Shown here: positions 40,356 through 49,801 of the stretch, piece by piece
Position numbering within the stretch: the stretch's first letter is position 1
Layout of the letters: every line of letters starts with the position of its first letter
Assembly: GCF_001715295.1 (NCBI RefSeq)
Contig: NZ_MDKB01000001.1
Location: forward strand, 1,255,951 to 1,319,950
Direction of reading: 5' to 3'
Length of the DNA stretch: 64,000 nt
From: Streptomyces griseus
Lineage (GTDB): Bacteria; Actinomycetota; Actinomycetes; Streptomycetales; Streptomycetaceae
Position numbers and translations under genes: made by a program
Notes under the pieces: model-generated
Told to the model about the DNA's origin: nothing
Databases searched by the model: none
Seen by the model: only the letters and a program-made list of their open reading frames with translations

Positions 40356-42049
40356 GCGGGCTCTCCGGAACTGGGGTTGAGCACGGCGGGTGCGAGCAGC
40401 TCGGCCGTGGTGTGTGTGGGCGCCTCGGGAAGTACAGGCAGGGTGAAGTGAATCAGCGTACCCTCGGCGGGCTCAGGGTCCAGCCAGATCCGGCCACCGT
40501 GGAACTCGATGATCTTACGGCAGAGGGAGAGACCGATGCCCGTCCCCTCGTACTCGTCCCGGGCGTGCAGGCGCTGGAAGATGACGAAGACCTTGTCGGA
40601 GAACTCCCGCGCGATCCCGATGCCGTTGTCCGCGACCGTCAGATGCCAGTCGTCACCCTCCCGGACGCAGCCGACGGTGATCCGGCACGGCACGTCGGGA
40701 CGGCGGAACTTGACCGCGTTCCCGATGAGGTTCTGCCAGATCATGGTCAGCGACGTCGAGTCGCCGAGCAGCTCCGGCAGCGGAGCCTCACGGACGACGG
40801 TGGCGCCGGCCTCCTCGATGGCCAGGGTGAGGTTGGACAGGGCGCGATCCAGCGAGCGTTCCATGTCGACCGGCTTCCAGCTCTCGTGGACCCGCCCCAC
40901 CCGGGAGAAGGTCAGCAGGTCGTTGATGAGGACCTGCATCCGCTTGGCGCCGTCGACCGCGAAGTCGATGTACTGCTTCCCGCGTGCGTCGAGCTCCGTG
41001 CCGTACCGCTTCTCCAGCAGCTGGCAGAAGGAGGCCACCTTGCGCAACGGCTCCTGGAGGTCGTGCGAGGCCACGTACGCGAACTGCTCCAGCTCCGCGT
41101 TGGAGCGCCGCAGTTCCCCGGTCTGTTCGGCGAGCAGGGTCTCGCGCTTCTGGGACTCGGCGAGCTCCGCGACCAGACGGCGGCGCATGTCCTCCACCGC
41201 CGAGGCCACCGCTCTGACATCCGAGGGGCCGTGGACCTCGATCCGGTGGCCGAACGCGCCCGAGCGGACCCCGTTCGATGCCGCTGTCAGTCGGCCCAGC
41301 GGGCGGCCCACCACGCGGCGCAGCAGCAGACTGAGCGAGACGACCGTCAGCAGGAACCCGACCAGCAGCGCCGCGAGCACCCGGTCGCGGGTGGTACGGG
41401 CGTCGTCGATCTCGGCACGAACCTGGTCACGCGCGGTGCTCAGGTCCTGCTGCTGGACGGTGTACAGCGCGCGCAGCGTGTCGAACTCCGCCTTGCTCCG
41501 CCGGACGGGGAGAGATGCCGCACCGGCCTCTGCGCCCTCACGCCCCGCGGCGATCAGCGGCTCGGCCCGCAGGCTGCGCCAGCGCCGGGCCGCCTCCTCG
41601 ATCCGGTCCAGGTCGCCGGCGAACGGCTGCTCGTCCCCGACCAGGGCGCGCACGCGGTCCAGGTGTATCCGCTCGGCCCGCTTCCCGGCCTCGTAGGGTT
41701 CCAGGAACGAGGTGTCACCGGTGAGGGCGAAACCGCGTACGCCGGTCTCCTGGTCGAGCAGGGCGTTCTGCAACTGGAACGACGCCGAGCGGGCGGGCTG
41801 GATCCGGTCGACCAGTTCCGTGGTCCGGTCGGAGATACGGGAGAGGACCAGCCCGCCGACGACGAGGCACCCGCAGACCACCAGGACGAAACCCGCCAGG
41901 ATCAGGTGGACCCAGTTCTGCACCGAAAGCCGGGCGATGATCCCCTGCTGCCCGGCGGAGTCGTCACCGGCCGCCTCGGGGCCCGCCACGGCGGGGTCCG
42001 GCGTCTCAACGGTCTCGGGGGCACTCGCGACGGTCTCGGTGGTACTCAC
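40352..42049 (-). CDS. CHASE3-domain sensor histidine kinase
   Basis: A 565-residue membrane kinase from GTG 42049. Helix 1 is near residues 48-70 ([20 protein letters not shown]). An extracytoplasmic CHASE3 domain follows ([20 protein letters not shown]), then helix 2, HAMP, a coiled segment, the phospho-acceptor box [19 protein letters not shown] typical of phytochrome-like kinases, and the ATPase domain ([39 protein letters not shown]). Both ends overlap their neighbours by four bases. The acidic Ala/Pro N terminus (residues 1-40) is unusual in length. Confidence 0.92.
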   Translation of the reverse strand: MSTTETVASAPETVETPDPAVAGPEAAGDDSAGQQGIIARLSVQNWVHLILAGFVLVVCGCLVVGGLVLSRISDRTTELVDRIQPARSASFQLQNALLDQETGVRGFALTGDTSFLEPYEAGKRAERIHLDRVRALVGDEQPFAGDLDRIEEAARRWRSLRAEPLIAAGREGAEAGAASLPVRRSKAEFDTLRALYTVQQQDLSTARDQVRAEIDDARTTRDRVLAALLVGFLLTVVSLSLLLRRVVGRPLGRLTAASNGVRSGAFGHRIEVHGPSDVRAVASAVEDMRRRLVAELAESQKRETLLAEQTGELRRSNAELEQFAYVASHDLQEPLRKVASFCQLLEKRYGTELDARGKQYIDFAVDGAKRMQVLINDLLTFSRVGRVHESWKPVDMERSLDRALSNLTLAIEEAGATVVREAPLPELLGDSTSLTMIWQNLIGNAVKFRRPDVPCRITVGCVREGDDWHLTVADNGIGIAREFSDKVFVIFQRLHARDEYEGTGIGLSLCRKIIEFHGGRIWLDPEPAEGTLIHFTLPVLPEAPTHTTAELLAPAVLNPSSGEPA

Positions 42050-43296
42050 GCGTCCGCCCGCCAGCCGAGGTGGAGGACGGCGACGTCGTCGGCCAGTCCT
42101 CCGTACGGAGCGGCGCTCTCCGTGGCACCCGCGACCAGGGCGTCCACGAAGGCCCGTGGCCCCAGATCGGCGTGTTTCTTGGCCATCGCCAGCAGTCCTT
42201 CCTCGCCGAGACGGGCCTGCGGGCCCGTACGGCCTTCGAACAAACCGTCCGTGAAGAGGACGAGTTCGCTGCCCGGGGGCAGCTCCAGCTCCGTGAGCGT
42301 CCAGCGGCCGGCACCCGGAAGCAGACCCAGGGCCATGCCCACGTCGGGCTCCACCCAGCTGACGTCCGTGCCGCGCCGGAGCAGCAGCCCGGGGTGGCCG
42401 GCCCGCGCGATGTTGACCCGGTCCCTGCTCGCCGGGAAGACGAGCGTGGTCACCGTGGCGAAGACATGGGGGTCCGACCGCTCGGCGGCGAGTATCCCCT
42501 CCAGGAGGCTGATCTTCTCCAGCTGGGAGACCCCGGTCATCACGGCCGTGCGCCAGGCCACCCGCAGACAGACGCCCAGAGCCGCCTCGGCGGCACCGTG
42601 TCCGGACACGTCACCGATCACGGCGTGCACCACACCGTCGTCCGTCTGCACGACGTCGTAGAAGTCACCGCTCAGCAGCCCGTGCGCACGGCCGGCCTCG
42701 TACCGTGCGGCGACCCGGAAGCTGTCGTCCTGCAGCAGCGGGATGGGCAGCAGCGCGCGTTCCAGGCGGGCGTTCTCCTGGGCTATGAGCCGGCTGGTCC
42801 GGATGGCGGCGGCCGACCGTTCGGCGTGCTTGCGCTGCAGGGCGTAGCGCACCGCACGGCCCAGGGCCTCGGGGTCGAGCCGGCCCTTGACGAGGTAGTC
42901 CTGTGCGCCGTGCGCGACCGCCGACAGGCCGGTCTCGGACTCGTCGAGACCCGTCAGGACGACGATGGCCGCGTCCGGGGCCGACTCGACCACCTGACGG
43001 ACCGCGGCGAGGCCGTGTGCATCGGGCAGGTGGAGATCCAGCAGCACACAGACCGGAGCGGGGGAGGTCCGCAGGAACCGCCGCGCCTCCGCCAGCGTCT
43101 TGCACCACGTGAGCGAGGAATCCAGCTCGCTGTCGCTGAGCATCTCCTCGACGAGCAGGGCGTCGCCCGCGTCGTCCTCGACCAGGAGCAGAGAGGCGTC
43201 CACGTCCCAGACGGATGTTTCCCCAGCGGATTGCTGCTCCGGAATTCCCGCGGGCTCCAACAGCCCCGCAGAAACGCCCGGCGGCAATTCGGCCAC
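42046..43296 (-). CDS. Receiver-PP2C (SpoIIE/RsbU-type) phosphatase
   Basis: A 416-residue protein. GTG 43296 is chosen because GGGAG lies eight bases upstream; GTG 43305 touches that site directly. Residues 30-150 form a receiver (VEDDAGDALLVEEML; CVLLDLHLPDAHG; QDYLVKGRLDPE). The PP2C domain follows with metal-binding residues in GDFYDVVQTDDGVVHAVIGD, then GDVSGHG, FTDGLFEGR and GGLADDVAVLHL. Such proteins dephosphorylate anti-anti-sigma factors when the receiver is phosphorylated. It is the first gene of the phosphatase - kinase - receiver operon and follows the sigma gene on the same strand. Confidence 0.9.
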   Translation of the reverse strand: MAELPPGVSAGLLEPAGIPEQQSAGETSVWDVDASLLLVEDDAGDALLVEEMLSDSELDSSLTWCKTLAEARRFLRTSPAPVCVLLDLHLPDAHGLAAVRQVVESAPDAAIVVLTGLDESETGLSAVAHGAQDYLVKGRLDPEALGRAVRYALQRKHAERSAAAIRTSRLIAQENARLERALLPIPLLQDDSFRVAARYEAGRAHGLLSGDFYDVVQTDDGVVHAVIGDVSGHGAAEAALGVCLRVAWRTAVMTGVSQLEKISLLEGILAAERSDPHVFATVTTLVFPASRDRVNIARAGHPGLLLRRGTDVSWVEPDVGMALGLLPGAGRWTLTELELPPGSELVLFTDGLFEGRTGPQARLGEEGLLAMAKKHADLGPRAFVDALVAGATESAAPYGGLADDVAVLHLGWRADA

Positions 43297-43421
43297 GCCC
43301 CACACTCCCTCGAACGGACGGCGCGTGCCACCCCGCGCCGTAACGCCGTGAAGCATATGTGACCGAGGCCCGGCGCTCGGCCGGGCCTCGGTCGGTCTGA
43401 TGGTGGGCAAGGTGTCCAAGC

Positions 43422-44318
43422 TCAGGCCTCGACGCACATGCCCGCGCGCAGGCGCTGCACGATCCTGCTGAGCAGCCGCGACACGTGCATCTGTGACACA
43501 CCGAGCTCGGCGCCGATCTGGGCCTGCGTCATCTCCTGGCCGAAACGCATGCGGACGATCTTCCGCTCGCGGTCGTCCAGCTGGCGCAGCAGCGGAGCCA
43601 GTGCGTGCAGATTCTCGACACTCTCCATGCCGGGGTCCTCCTCACCCAGCACATCGGCGTACGCCCGCTGGTCGCCGCCGGAGTCGCTGTCGGCACTGGG
43701 GGTGTCCAGCGAGCCCGCGGAGTACCCGTTGGCCGCCACCAGGCCCTCGATGATCTCTTCCTCGGGGAGATCCAGATGCGCGGCGAGCTCCGCGACCGTG
43801 GGGTCGCGGTCGAGCTCGGACGACAGCAGCTCCTTGGCCTTCGCCAGCTCGACCCGCAGCTCCTGCAGCCGGCGCGGGACGTGCACGGACCACGTCGTGT
43901 CGCGGAAGAACCGCTTGATCTCGCCGACGATGTACGGCACGGCGAATGTGGCGAATTCCACCTCACGCGACAGGTCGAACCGGTCGATGGCCTTGATCAG
44001 GCCGATCGTTCCCACCTGGATGATGTCCTCGGCGTCGTCACCGCCCCGGTTGCGGAAACGCGAGGCGGCGAACCGCACCAGCGAGAGATTCATCTCGATC
44101 AGAGTGTTGCGCGCGTACTGGTACTCGTGGGTTCCCTCTTCGAGGACCTGCAGCCGGTCGAAGAACAGCTTCGACAGAGCGCGGGCGTCCTGCGGCGCGA
44201 TCTTGCCCGCGTCCTCGATCCACGGAAGCGCGGCCTCGTCCGAACCGGTACCCACCTCGTCGCACTGCGCATCCGCCGTGCCGATCGTTTCGGTGGTTCG
44301 CACTGACATGGCCGTCAT
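43422..44318 (-). CDS. SigB/SigF-family RNA polymerase sigma factor
   Basis: A 298-residue group 3 sigma factor. Region 2 is NLSLVRFAASRFRNRGGDDA, then EDIIQVGTIGLIKAIDRFDL and FATFAVPYIVGEIKRFFRD. Region 3 includes WSVHVPRRLQELRVELAKA, and region 4 has DDRERKIVRMRFGQEMTQAQ with the recognition helix GVSQMHVSRLLSRIV. Streptomyces have nine or so such sigmas for osmotic and oxidative stress and development. ATG 44318 is followed by ATG 44309, either possible. The adjacent PP2C operon and nearby RsbW-like gene suggest partner-switch control of this sigma, which is inferred from position. Confidence 0.93.
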   Translation of the reverse strand: MTAMSVRTTETIGTADAQCDEVGTGSDEAALPWIEDAGKIAPQDARALSKLFFDRLQVLEEGTHEYQYARNTLIEMNLSLVRFAASRFRNRGGDDAEDIIQVGTIGLIKAIDRFDLSREVEFATFAVPYIVGEIKRFFRDTTWSVHVPRRLQELRVELAKAKELLSSELDRDPTVAELAAHLDLPEEEIIEGLVAANGYSAGSLDTPSADSDSGGDQRAYADVLGEEDPGMESVENLHALAPLLRQLDDRERKIVRMRFGQEMTQAQIGAELGVSQMHVSRLLSRIVQRLRAGMCVEA

Positions 44319-44564
44319 GGTGTCGCCCTCCCTGAATCCGGTGTACGCACCGGCACCTGCCCGCCTCCGCGGAAGTCATGCCTCCTCGTCTTCGAACTTC
44401 TTCCCTGTGTTGCCCGGACCGAACGTTTTTCCGCGCATCGACCCTTTCGGGTCGGTCGATTTGATGGCTTTAAGGGGTATTTGTCCCATCCGCTTACTGG
44501 TCGGTGTGTGAGGAGCGTCTCATTCCGGGCAGGTGTGGTGGTCCCGGGAACAGAAGGAGAGGAC

Positions 44565-46016
44565 ATGAGCGACAGCGGCGCGGCGGGACTGCGCACCGTC
44601 ACCACCAGGATCCCCGCGCGACTTGACCGGCTGCCCTGGTCCCGATGGCACTGGATGATCGTCATCGGGCTGGGCACCGTCTGGATCCTGGACGGCCTCG
44701 AGGTCACGGTCGTGGGCAACATCGCCAGCAGGCTCTCCGAGGACGGCAGTGGACTCGCCATCAGTGACGCCCAGGTGACCGGCATCGCGGCCGCGCTGTA
44801 TGTAGCCGGAGCCTGCTCCGGCGCGCTGGTCTTCGGCTGGCTCACCGACCGCTTCGGGCGCAAGAAACTCTTCCTCATCACCCTCGCCGTCTACCTGGCG
44901 GCGACCGCCCTCACCGCGATCTCCTTCTCGGCCTGGTGGTTCTTCCTCTTCCGCTTCCTCACCGGCTTCGGCATCGGCGGGGAGTACGCGGCGATCAACT
45001 CCGCCATCGACGAGCTGATCCCCAGTAAGTACCGGGGCCGCGTCGACCTCGTCATCAACGGCAGCTTCTGGCTCGGAGCGGTGGCCGGCTCCCTGCTCTC
45101 CGTGGTCGCCCTGAACACCGGCATCTTTCCCAAGGATCTCGGCTGGCGGCTCACCTTCGCCCTCGGTGTGGTCCTCGGGCTGGTGATCCTGCTCGTCCGC
45201 CGCCACGTACCGGAGAGCCCGCGCTGGATGGTCACCCACGGCCGTGACCGGGAAGCGGAGGAACTCGTGGACGGGGTGGAGCGCGAGGTGGAGTCGGAGA
45301 CAGGCGCGAGCCTGCCTCCGGCCGCGTCCTCCATCACCGTCCGGCAGCGCAGGAGCATCGGCTTCGGGCTCATCGCCCGTACCGTCTTCCGCTCCTATCC
45401 CAAGAGGGCGGTCCTCGGACTCGCCCTCTTCATCGGGCAGGCCTTCCTCTACAACGCCATCACCTTCGGCTTCGGTTCGATCCTCGTGAAGTTCTTCGAC
45501 GTCTCCAGCGGCGCCACCGGCTACTACTTCGCCGTCATCGCGTTCTGCAACTTCCTGGGGCCGCTCTTCCTCGGCCGCCTCTTCGACACCGTCGGACGTA
45601 GGCCGATGATCGCGGGGACGTACATCCTCTCCGGAGTGCTGCTCTTCGGTACCGCGGGGCTGTTCGGCGCCGGGGCCCTGACGGCCGTCACGATGACCGG
45701 ATGCTGGTGCCTGGTCCTCTTCGTCGCCTCGGCCGGCGCCAGCTCCGCCTACCTGACCGTGAGTGAGATCTTTCCCATGGAGACCCGGGCGATGGCCATC
45801 GCGTTCTTCTACGCGGTGGGCACCGCGGCGGGAGGGATCACCGGCCCCCTGGTCTTCGCCGACCTGACACAGAGCGGAGTGGTCGGCGACACCGTCCTGG
45901 CGTTCTGCGTCGGGGCCGGTCTCATGGTGGCCGCCGGACTGGTCGCCCTCTTCTTCGCGGTGCCGGCCGAGCAGAAATCCCTGGAGGAGATCGCCACCCC
46001 GCTGTCGGCGACCTGA
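44565..46016 (+). CDS. MFS permease, sugar/aromatic-acid porter type
   Basis: A 483-residue transporter with 12 predicted helices. Start ATG 44565 has AGGAGAGG upstream. Helix 1 contains LDGLEVTVVGN, the loop 2-3 motif is GWLTDRFGRKKLF, and FLTGFGIGGEYAAINSAIDELIP is the signature of the sugar/acid porter subfamily. The second-half motif is GRLFDTVGRRPMI. It resembles permeases of sugars, organic acids or inositol; the substrate is unknown. It is divergent from the sigma gene, and GGGTAT at 44475-44480 is reminiscent of a stress-sigma -10 element, without a well-spaced -35. Confidence 0.88.
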   Translation: MSDSGAAGLRTVTTRIPARLDRLPWSRWHWMIVIGLGTVWILDGLEVTVVGNIASRLSEDGSGLAISDAQVTGIAAALYVAGACSGALVFGWLTDRFGRKKLFLITLAVYLAATALTAISFSAWWFFLFRFLTGFGIGGEYAAINSAIDELIPSKYRGRVDLVINGSFWLGAVAGSLLSVVALNTGIFPKDLGWRLTFALGVVLGLVILLVRRHVPESPRWMVTHGRDREAEELVDGVEREVESETGASLPPAASSITVRQRRSIGFGLIARTVFRSYPKRAVLGLALFIGQAFLYNAITFGFGSILVKFFDVSSGATGYYFAVIAFCNFLGPLFLGRLFDTVGRRPMIAGTYILSGVLLFGTAGLFGAGALTAVTMTGCWCLVLFVASAGASSAYLTVSEIFPMETRAMAIAFFYAVGTAAGGITGPLVFADLTQSGVVGDTVLAFCVGAGLMVAAGLVALFFAVPAEQKSLEEIATPLSAT

Positions 46017-46190
46017 CGGCCGGGGCGCGCGGAACCGGGCGGGCCCGGCGGCCGAACGGAGCAGCTCCGGAGTCGTGGCAGACTTGACCGGGGCACTCGG
46101 CCCGTGGCGCGCCGGCCCTCGCCGGCCCCCGGCCGGACCTCCTCCCCACGCCCGGCGGCGGCGCGAGTGACGAGTGACAGAGGAACGGCA

Positions 46191-47678
46191 ATGACGGTGA
46201 CACAGGACAGCCCTGAGCGCGCTCCCGGAATCGACGAGTTCGGTCCCGGAATCGACCCGGAGCGGCTTGCCGTCTGCCTCGGCGTCCTCGACGAACTGGA
46301 CACCATCGAGGTCGACCACCCCGACGCCATCGCCGTGCGCCGGGCCACCGCGGGCATCTACCGCACGGTGAAGCAGCGCCGACGCCAGGAGCGCCGCGCC
46401 GCGAAGACCGCCCACGACAAGGCGGTCACCGAGGCGACCGCGACCGGCTCCGCCGAGCGCATCGACGACGAGACCCAGGGCGTACTGCCCTCGTCCTCGG
46501 CCACCGCCGAGATCGCGGGCATACTCCAGCGCCCCAGGTCCTGCTACATCTGCAAGACCCGGTACGTCGAGGTCGACGCCTTCTACCACCAGCTCTGCCC
46601 GACGTGCGCCCGGGAGAACCGCGCCCGCCGCGACGCCCGCACCGACCTCACCGGGCGCCGGGCGCTGCTCACCGGCGGCCGGGCCAAGATCGGCATGTAC
46701 ATCGCGCTGCGGCTGCTGCGTGACGGCGCCCACACGACGATCACCACCCGCTTCCCCAACGACGCCATCCGCCGTTTCAAGGCGATGCCGGACAGCGACG
46801 AGTGGATCCACCGGCTCAAGATCGTCGGGATCGACCTGCGCGACCCCGCCCAGGTGGTGGCACTGGCCGACTCGGTCGCCGCCGAGGGGCCGCTGGACAT
46901 CCTGATCAACAACGCCGCACAGACCGTCCGCCGCTCCGCGCAGGCCTACAGCGAGCTGCTGAACGCGGAATCCGCCCCGCTGCCCGCGGGTGAACTGCCG
47001 GCCTCCGAGGTCATCGGGACGTTCGGCAGCGGCACCGTCGACCGGGTCGCCGCCCTGCCGGCCGCCCGCAAGGAGGGCCAGGGGCTCAGCGCCCAGGACG
47101 TCACCGACCTCGCGCTGGTCACGGGATCCGCCTCACCGGCCCGTATCGCCGCCGGCACGGCGATCGACGCGGGCGGCCTGGTGCCGGACCTGCACGACAC
47201 GAACAGCTGGATCCAGACCGTCGAGGAGGTCGAGCCGATCGAGCTCCTCGAGGTCCAGCTCTGCAACTCCACGGCCCCCTTCATCCTGATCAGCCGGCTC
47301 CGCCCGGCGATGGCGCGGGCTGCCGAACGCGCCTACGTCGTGAACGTCTCCGCCATGGAGGGCGTGTTCAGCCGCGGGTACAAGGGGGCGGGACACCCGC
47401 ACACCAACATGGCCAAGGCCGCGCTGAACATGCTGACCCGCACGAGCGCCCAGGAGATGTTCGAGAAGGACCGCATCCTCATGACGGCCGTCGACACCGG
47501 CTGGATCACGGACGAGCGCCCTCACCCGGACAAGATCCGCCTCGCGGAGGAGGGTTTCCACGCCCCGCTCGACCTCGTCGACGGCGCCGCCCGCGTCTAC
47601 GACCCGATCGTGCGCGGCGAAGCGGGCGAGGACCTGTACGGCTGCTTCCTCAAGGACTACGCGCCTGCCGGCTGGTGA
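46191..47678 (+). CDS. Short-chain dehydrogenase-like protein with N-terminal zinc ribbon
   Basis: A 495-residue protein from ATG 46191 with GAGGAA upstream. Residues 1-110 are helical and charged. Residues 118-139 hold a four-cysteine site (CYIC at 118-121, CPTC at 136-139), a likely zinc ribbon. The Rossmann domain starts at 161 (TGGRAKIGMYIALRLL) with NNAAQT and VVNVSAMEG carrying the SDR serine. The usual YxxxK is replaced by TNMAK, so classical Tyr-based catalysis is doubtful. From memory, homologues of similar layout occur in fungi and plants as uncharacterised oxidoreductases. It is followed by a strong terminator. Confidence 0.82.
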   Translation: MTVTQDSPERAPGIDEFGPGIDPERLAVCLGVLDELDTIEVDHPDAIAVRRATAGIYRTVKQRRRQERRAAKTAHDKAVTEATATGSAERIDDETQGVLPSSSATAEIAGILQRPRSCYICKTRYVEVDAFYHQLCPTCARENRARRDARTDLTGRRALLTGGRAKIGMYIALRLLRDGAHTTITTRFPNDAIRRFKAMPDSDEWIHRLKIVGIDLRDPAQVVALADSVAAEGPLDILINNAAQTVRRSAQAYSELLNAESAPLPAGELPASEVIGTFGSGTVDRVAALPAARKEGQGLSAQDVTDLALVTGSASPARIAAGTAIDAGGLVPDLHDTNSWIQTVEEVEPIELLEVQLCNSTAPFILISRLRPAMARAAERAYVVNVSAMEGVFSRGYKGAGHPHTNMAKAALNMLTRTSAQEMFEKDRILMTAVDTGWITDERPHPDKIRLAEEGFHAPLDLVDGAARVYDPIVRGEAGEDLYGCFLKDYAPAGW

Positions 47679-47695
47679 ACTCCGGCCCGCCCGCC

Positions 47696-47735
47696 GCCGC
47701 GGCGGCGGCCCGTCCCCACGGGCCGCCGCCGCGGC
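47696..47735. terminator. 18-bp stem with CCCC loop
   Basis: A perfect 18-bp GC stem (47696-47713 with 47718-47735) lies 17 bases after the SDR-like gene stop. Confidence 0.82.
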
Positions 47736-48082
47736 TGTAGGGCCCCGGCCCGGTTATCCGGGGCCGCCGTGGTCCGAGGGGCGCGTGATCGAGCGGTGGC
47801 CGGTGAGCCCGCTGGCTGAAAGTGACCCAGGACACACGTTCCGTCGAGCGGGATGCCGCTCATTTGGCTACTCTGAACGGAACGGACGCCACCAAGGGAT
47901 CCACGAAACTTCCTCGGCCGTCCTGGGACGGGTCTGTAAGCAGGCCGCCGTCCCGCCCCGTACCGGCGCCACCGCGACCGAACTGTTTCAGCCCCTGCCC
48001 CGTAAAGGGTGGGCGATACACGGTTCTCACCGCCGCAGCGTCGCCACCGCCCCGGGGTTACGCGACACATAAGGAGTCCGCG
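47736..48082. other. Leader/promoter region of the 57-residue protein gene
   Basis: About 345 bases without a gene. A less GC-rich stretch at 47850-47915 (ATTTGGCTACTCTGAACGGA) may hold a promoter with TACTCT as -10. No riboswitch was recognised. Confidence 0.4.
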
Positions 48083-48256
48083 GTGACACCTGAGATGACA
48101 CAGAGCGAGCAGCGCCCGGCCGAACTGACCGTGGAGCGGCCCCGCCGGCCCGAGAAGCTCCGCAACATCGAGGTCTGGGCACGGTCGGCGCCGATCCGGC
48201 TCGCCGGCTACGAGGACGATCTGGCCGAGCCCCACATCCTGCCCGGCATCGACTGA
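48083..48256 (+). CDS. Small 57-residue protein of unknown function
   Basis: From GTG 48083 with AAGGAG at 48071-48076, spaced six bases. The N-terminal half is polar (TPEMTQSEQRPAELTVERPR). The C-terminal half is compact and looks like a conserved core (IEVWARSAPIRLAGYEDDLA then EPHILPGID). There is no signal peptide, cysteine or membrane helix. The charged leader and distinct core recall peptide precursors, but no modification enzyme is adjacent; the next gene is convergent. Strong ribosome site and codon bias support expression. Confidence 0.7.
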   Translation: MTPEMTQSEQRPAELTVERPRRPEKLRNIEVWARSAPIRLAGYEDDLAEPHILPGID

Positions 48257-48364
48257 CCGCTCCCGCCCCGCGTCGCACGAACCGAGCTCCCGCACCCCGC
48301 ATCGGCGGGGGCCGGAGCCGTCGTCCTGCCCGGGGCCCGAGCCGTGGTCACGCCCGCGCCGTCG

Positions 48365-49801
48365 TCAGGGCGGGCCTGGCCGCCGGAGTGAGGCCGGCAG
48401 GGACGCGGGCCGCATGAAGTCCCGCACGTAGGTCCGGTTCCACCAGCGTCCCGTGGCCCTCAGCTCCCGCAGGTCCGTGAACGTGTAGTGGAAGACCCTG
48501 GCCCGTACGTGGATCGGTGGGGCGTCCGGGAACGGGTTGTGGCGCAGCAGCCGCAGGGTGTCCCGGTCGCCCAGGAGCAGCCGTTCGACGAAGGGCCCGA
48601 ACCAGGAGTGGGCGTACGCGGGGGAGAGCGCCGCGAACCACATCATCCAGTCGAGCCGCAGGTGGTACGGGGCGAACTGGCGGGGCAACCTGCGTGGATC
48701 TCCGGGTTTGCCGCGGAAACCGTACTCGCGCCACCTGGTGCCCGCGTGGACGACCGGTTCGTCGGTGCCCTCGACCACGACCTCCAGTCGCACCCGGCTG
48801 ACGCTGCCGAACGCCCCGTAGGTGTTGACCAGGTGCAGCGGGTCGAACGACCGGTTCATCACCTGCCGGCGGGAGAGGAGATTGCGGGCGGGCCGGTAGC
48901 TCAGGAGCAGGACGAGGGCGGTGACCGCGACGACCACCACCTCGTACCAGATAGGCGGGGCGGCGGCCGTGGGCGCGGGGCCGGCCAGGGGGGACCAGTC
49001 GATCACCGAGAGGGCGATGACGACGGTCAGCCAGTTCAGCCAGGCGAAGTTCCCCGACAGCACCAGCCAGAGCTGGGTGATCGCCATCAGGCCCGCCGCC
49101 GCGCTCGCCACCGGTTGCGGGGTGAACAGGAGGAAGGGCACCGCGAGCTGGGTCACGTGGTTGGCGGCCACCTCGACCCGGTGCGCCGGTTTCGGCAGCC
49201 GGTGGAAGAACCAGCTGAGCGGCCCCGGCATCGGCTGGGTCTCGTGGTGGAAGTCGAGGCAGGTCAGCCGCCGCCAGCACGCGTCCCCGCGGATCTTGAT
49301 GAGCCCGGCACCGAACTCCAGCCGGAAGAGCAGCCATCGCAACAGCCACAGCACCAGGACGGGGGCGGCCGTCTCCCCGTTGCCGAGGAAGACCGCGAGG
49401 AAGCCGGTCTCCAGAAGGAGGGACTCCCAGCCGAAGCCGTACCAGACCTGGCCCACCTGGACGATCGAGAGGTACAGAACCCACGGCACCGCCCACAGCG
49501 CCATCGCCCCCCAGAGCGGCAGGTACCCGTCCACGCCGGCGGCGAGAGCGGCCGAGACGGCGGCGCCCGTCCAGGCCACCAGGGCGAAGAAGCGGTCGGA
49601 GTAGTGCAGCCGGAACAGCCCGGGCGCCGACCGCCAGGGGGTGCGGCTCAGCAGCTCGGGCACGGGGAGCATGCCCCGAGCGCCGATCAGCGCCCGGAAC
49701 TGCAGGGCCGCGGAGAGGAACGCGACCAGGTAGACGACGGCGAGCGAGCGCTGGAAGACCAGCCTGCTCAGCCAGTAGCCGTCCGCGGTGAACCAGTCCA
49801 T
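48365..49801 (-). CDS. Lipase maturation factor family membrane protein
   Basis: A 478-residue multi-pass protein (about seven to nine hydrophobic segments) starting at ATG 49801 in a TGATG overlap; GTG 49804 is an alternative. It matches the LMF family pattern: YWLSRLVFQRSLAVVYLVAF, LEFGAGLIKIRGDACWR, LTCLDFHHETQPMPGPLSWF, and the C-terminal NTYGAFGSVSRVRLEVVVEG, then EYGFRGKPGDPRRLPRQFAP and YHLRLDWMMWFAAL. Animal LMF1 helps lipases fold in the ER; the bacterial role is unknown. It is last in an operon after YndJ and DUF1990 genes. Confidence 0.9.
   Translation of the reverse strand: MDWFTADGYWLSRLVFQRSLAVVYLVAFLSAALQFRALIGARGMLPVPELLSRTPWRSAPGLFRLHYSDRFFALVAWTGAAVSAALAAGVDGYLPLWGAMALWAVPWVLYLSIVQVGQVWYGFGWESLLLETGFLAVFLGNGETAAPVLVLWLLRWLLFRLEFGAGLIKIRGDACWRRLTCLDFHHETQPMPGPLSWFFHRLPKPAHRVEVAANHVTQLAVPFLLFTPQPVASAAAGLMAITQLWLVLSGNFAWLNWLTVVIALSVIDWSPLAGPAPTAAAPPIWYEVVVVAVTALVLLLSYRPARNLLSRRQVMNRSFDPLHLVNTYGAFGSVSRVRLEVVVEGTDEPVVHAGTRWREYGFRGKPGDPRRLPRQFAPYHLRLDWMMWFAALSPAYAHSWFGPFVERLLLGDRDTLRLLRHNPFPDAPPIHVRARVFHYTFTDLRELRATGRWWNRTYVRDFMRPASLPASLRRPGPP

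Noticed and set aside
44425..44480. SigB-type promoter (GTTT..GGGTAT) in front of the MFS permease
   Set aside because: GGGTAT is present but no GTTT lies at the required 14-16 base spacing; the only GTTT is too far upstream.
47736..47990. Hidden second small gene upstream of the 57-residue protein
   Set aside because: Frames there lack ribosome sites and codon bias, and they change frame against each other; a promoter/leader region is more likely.
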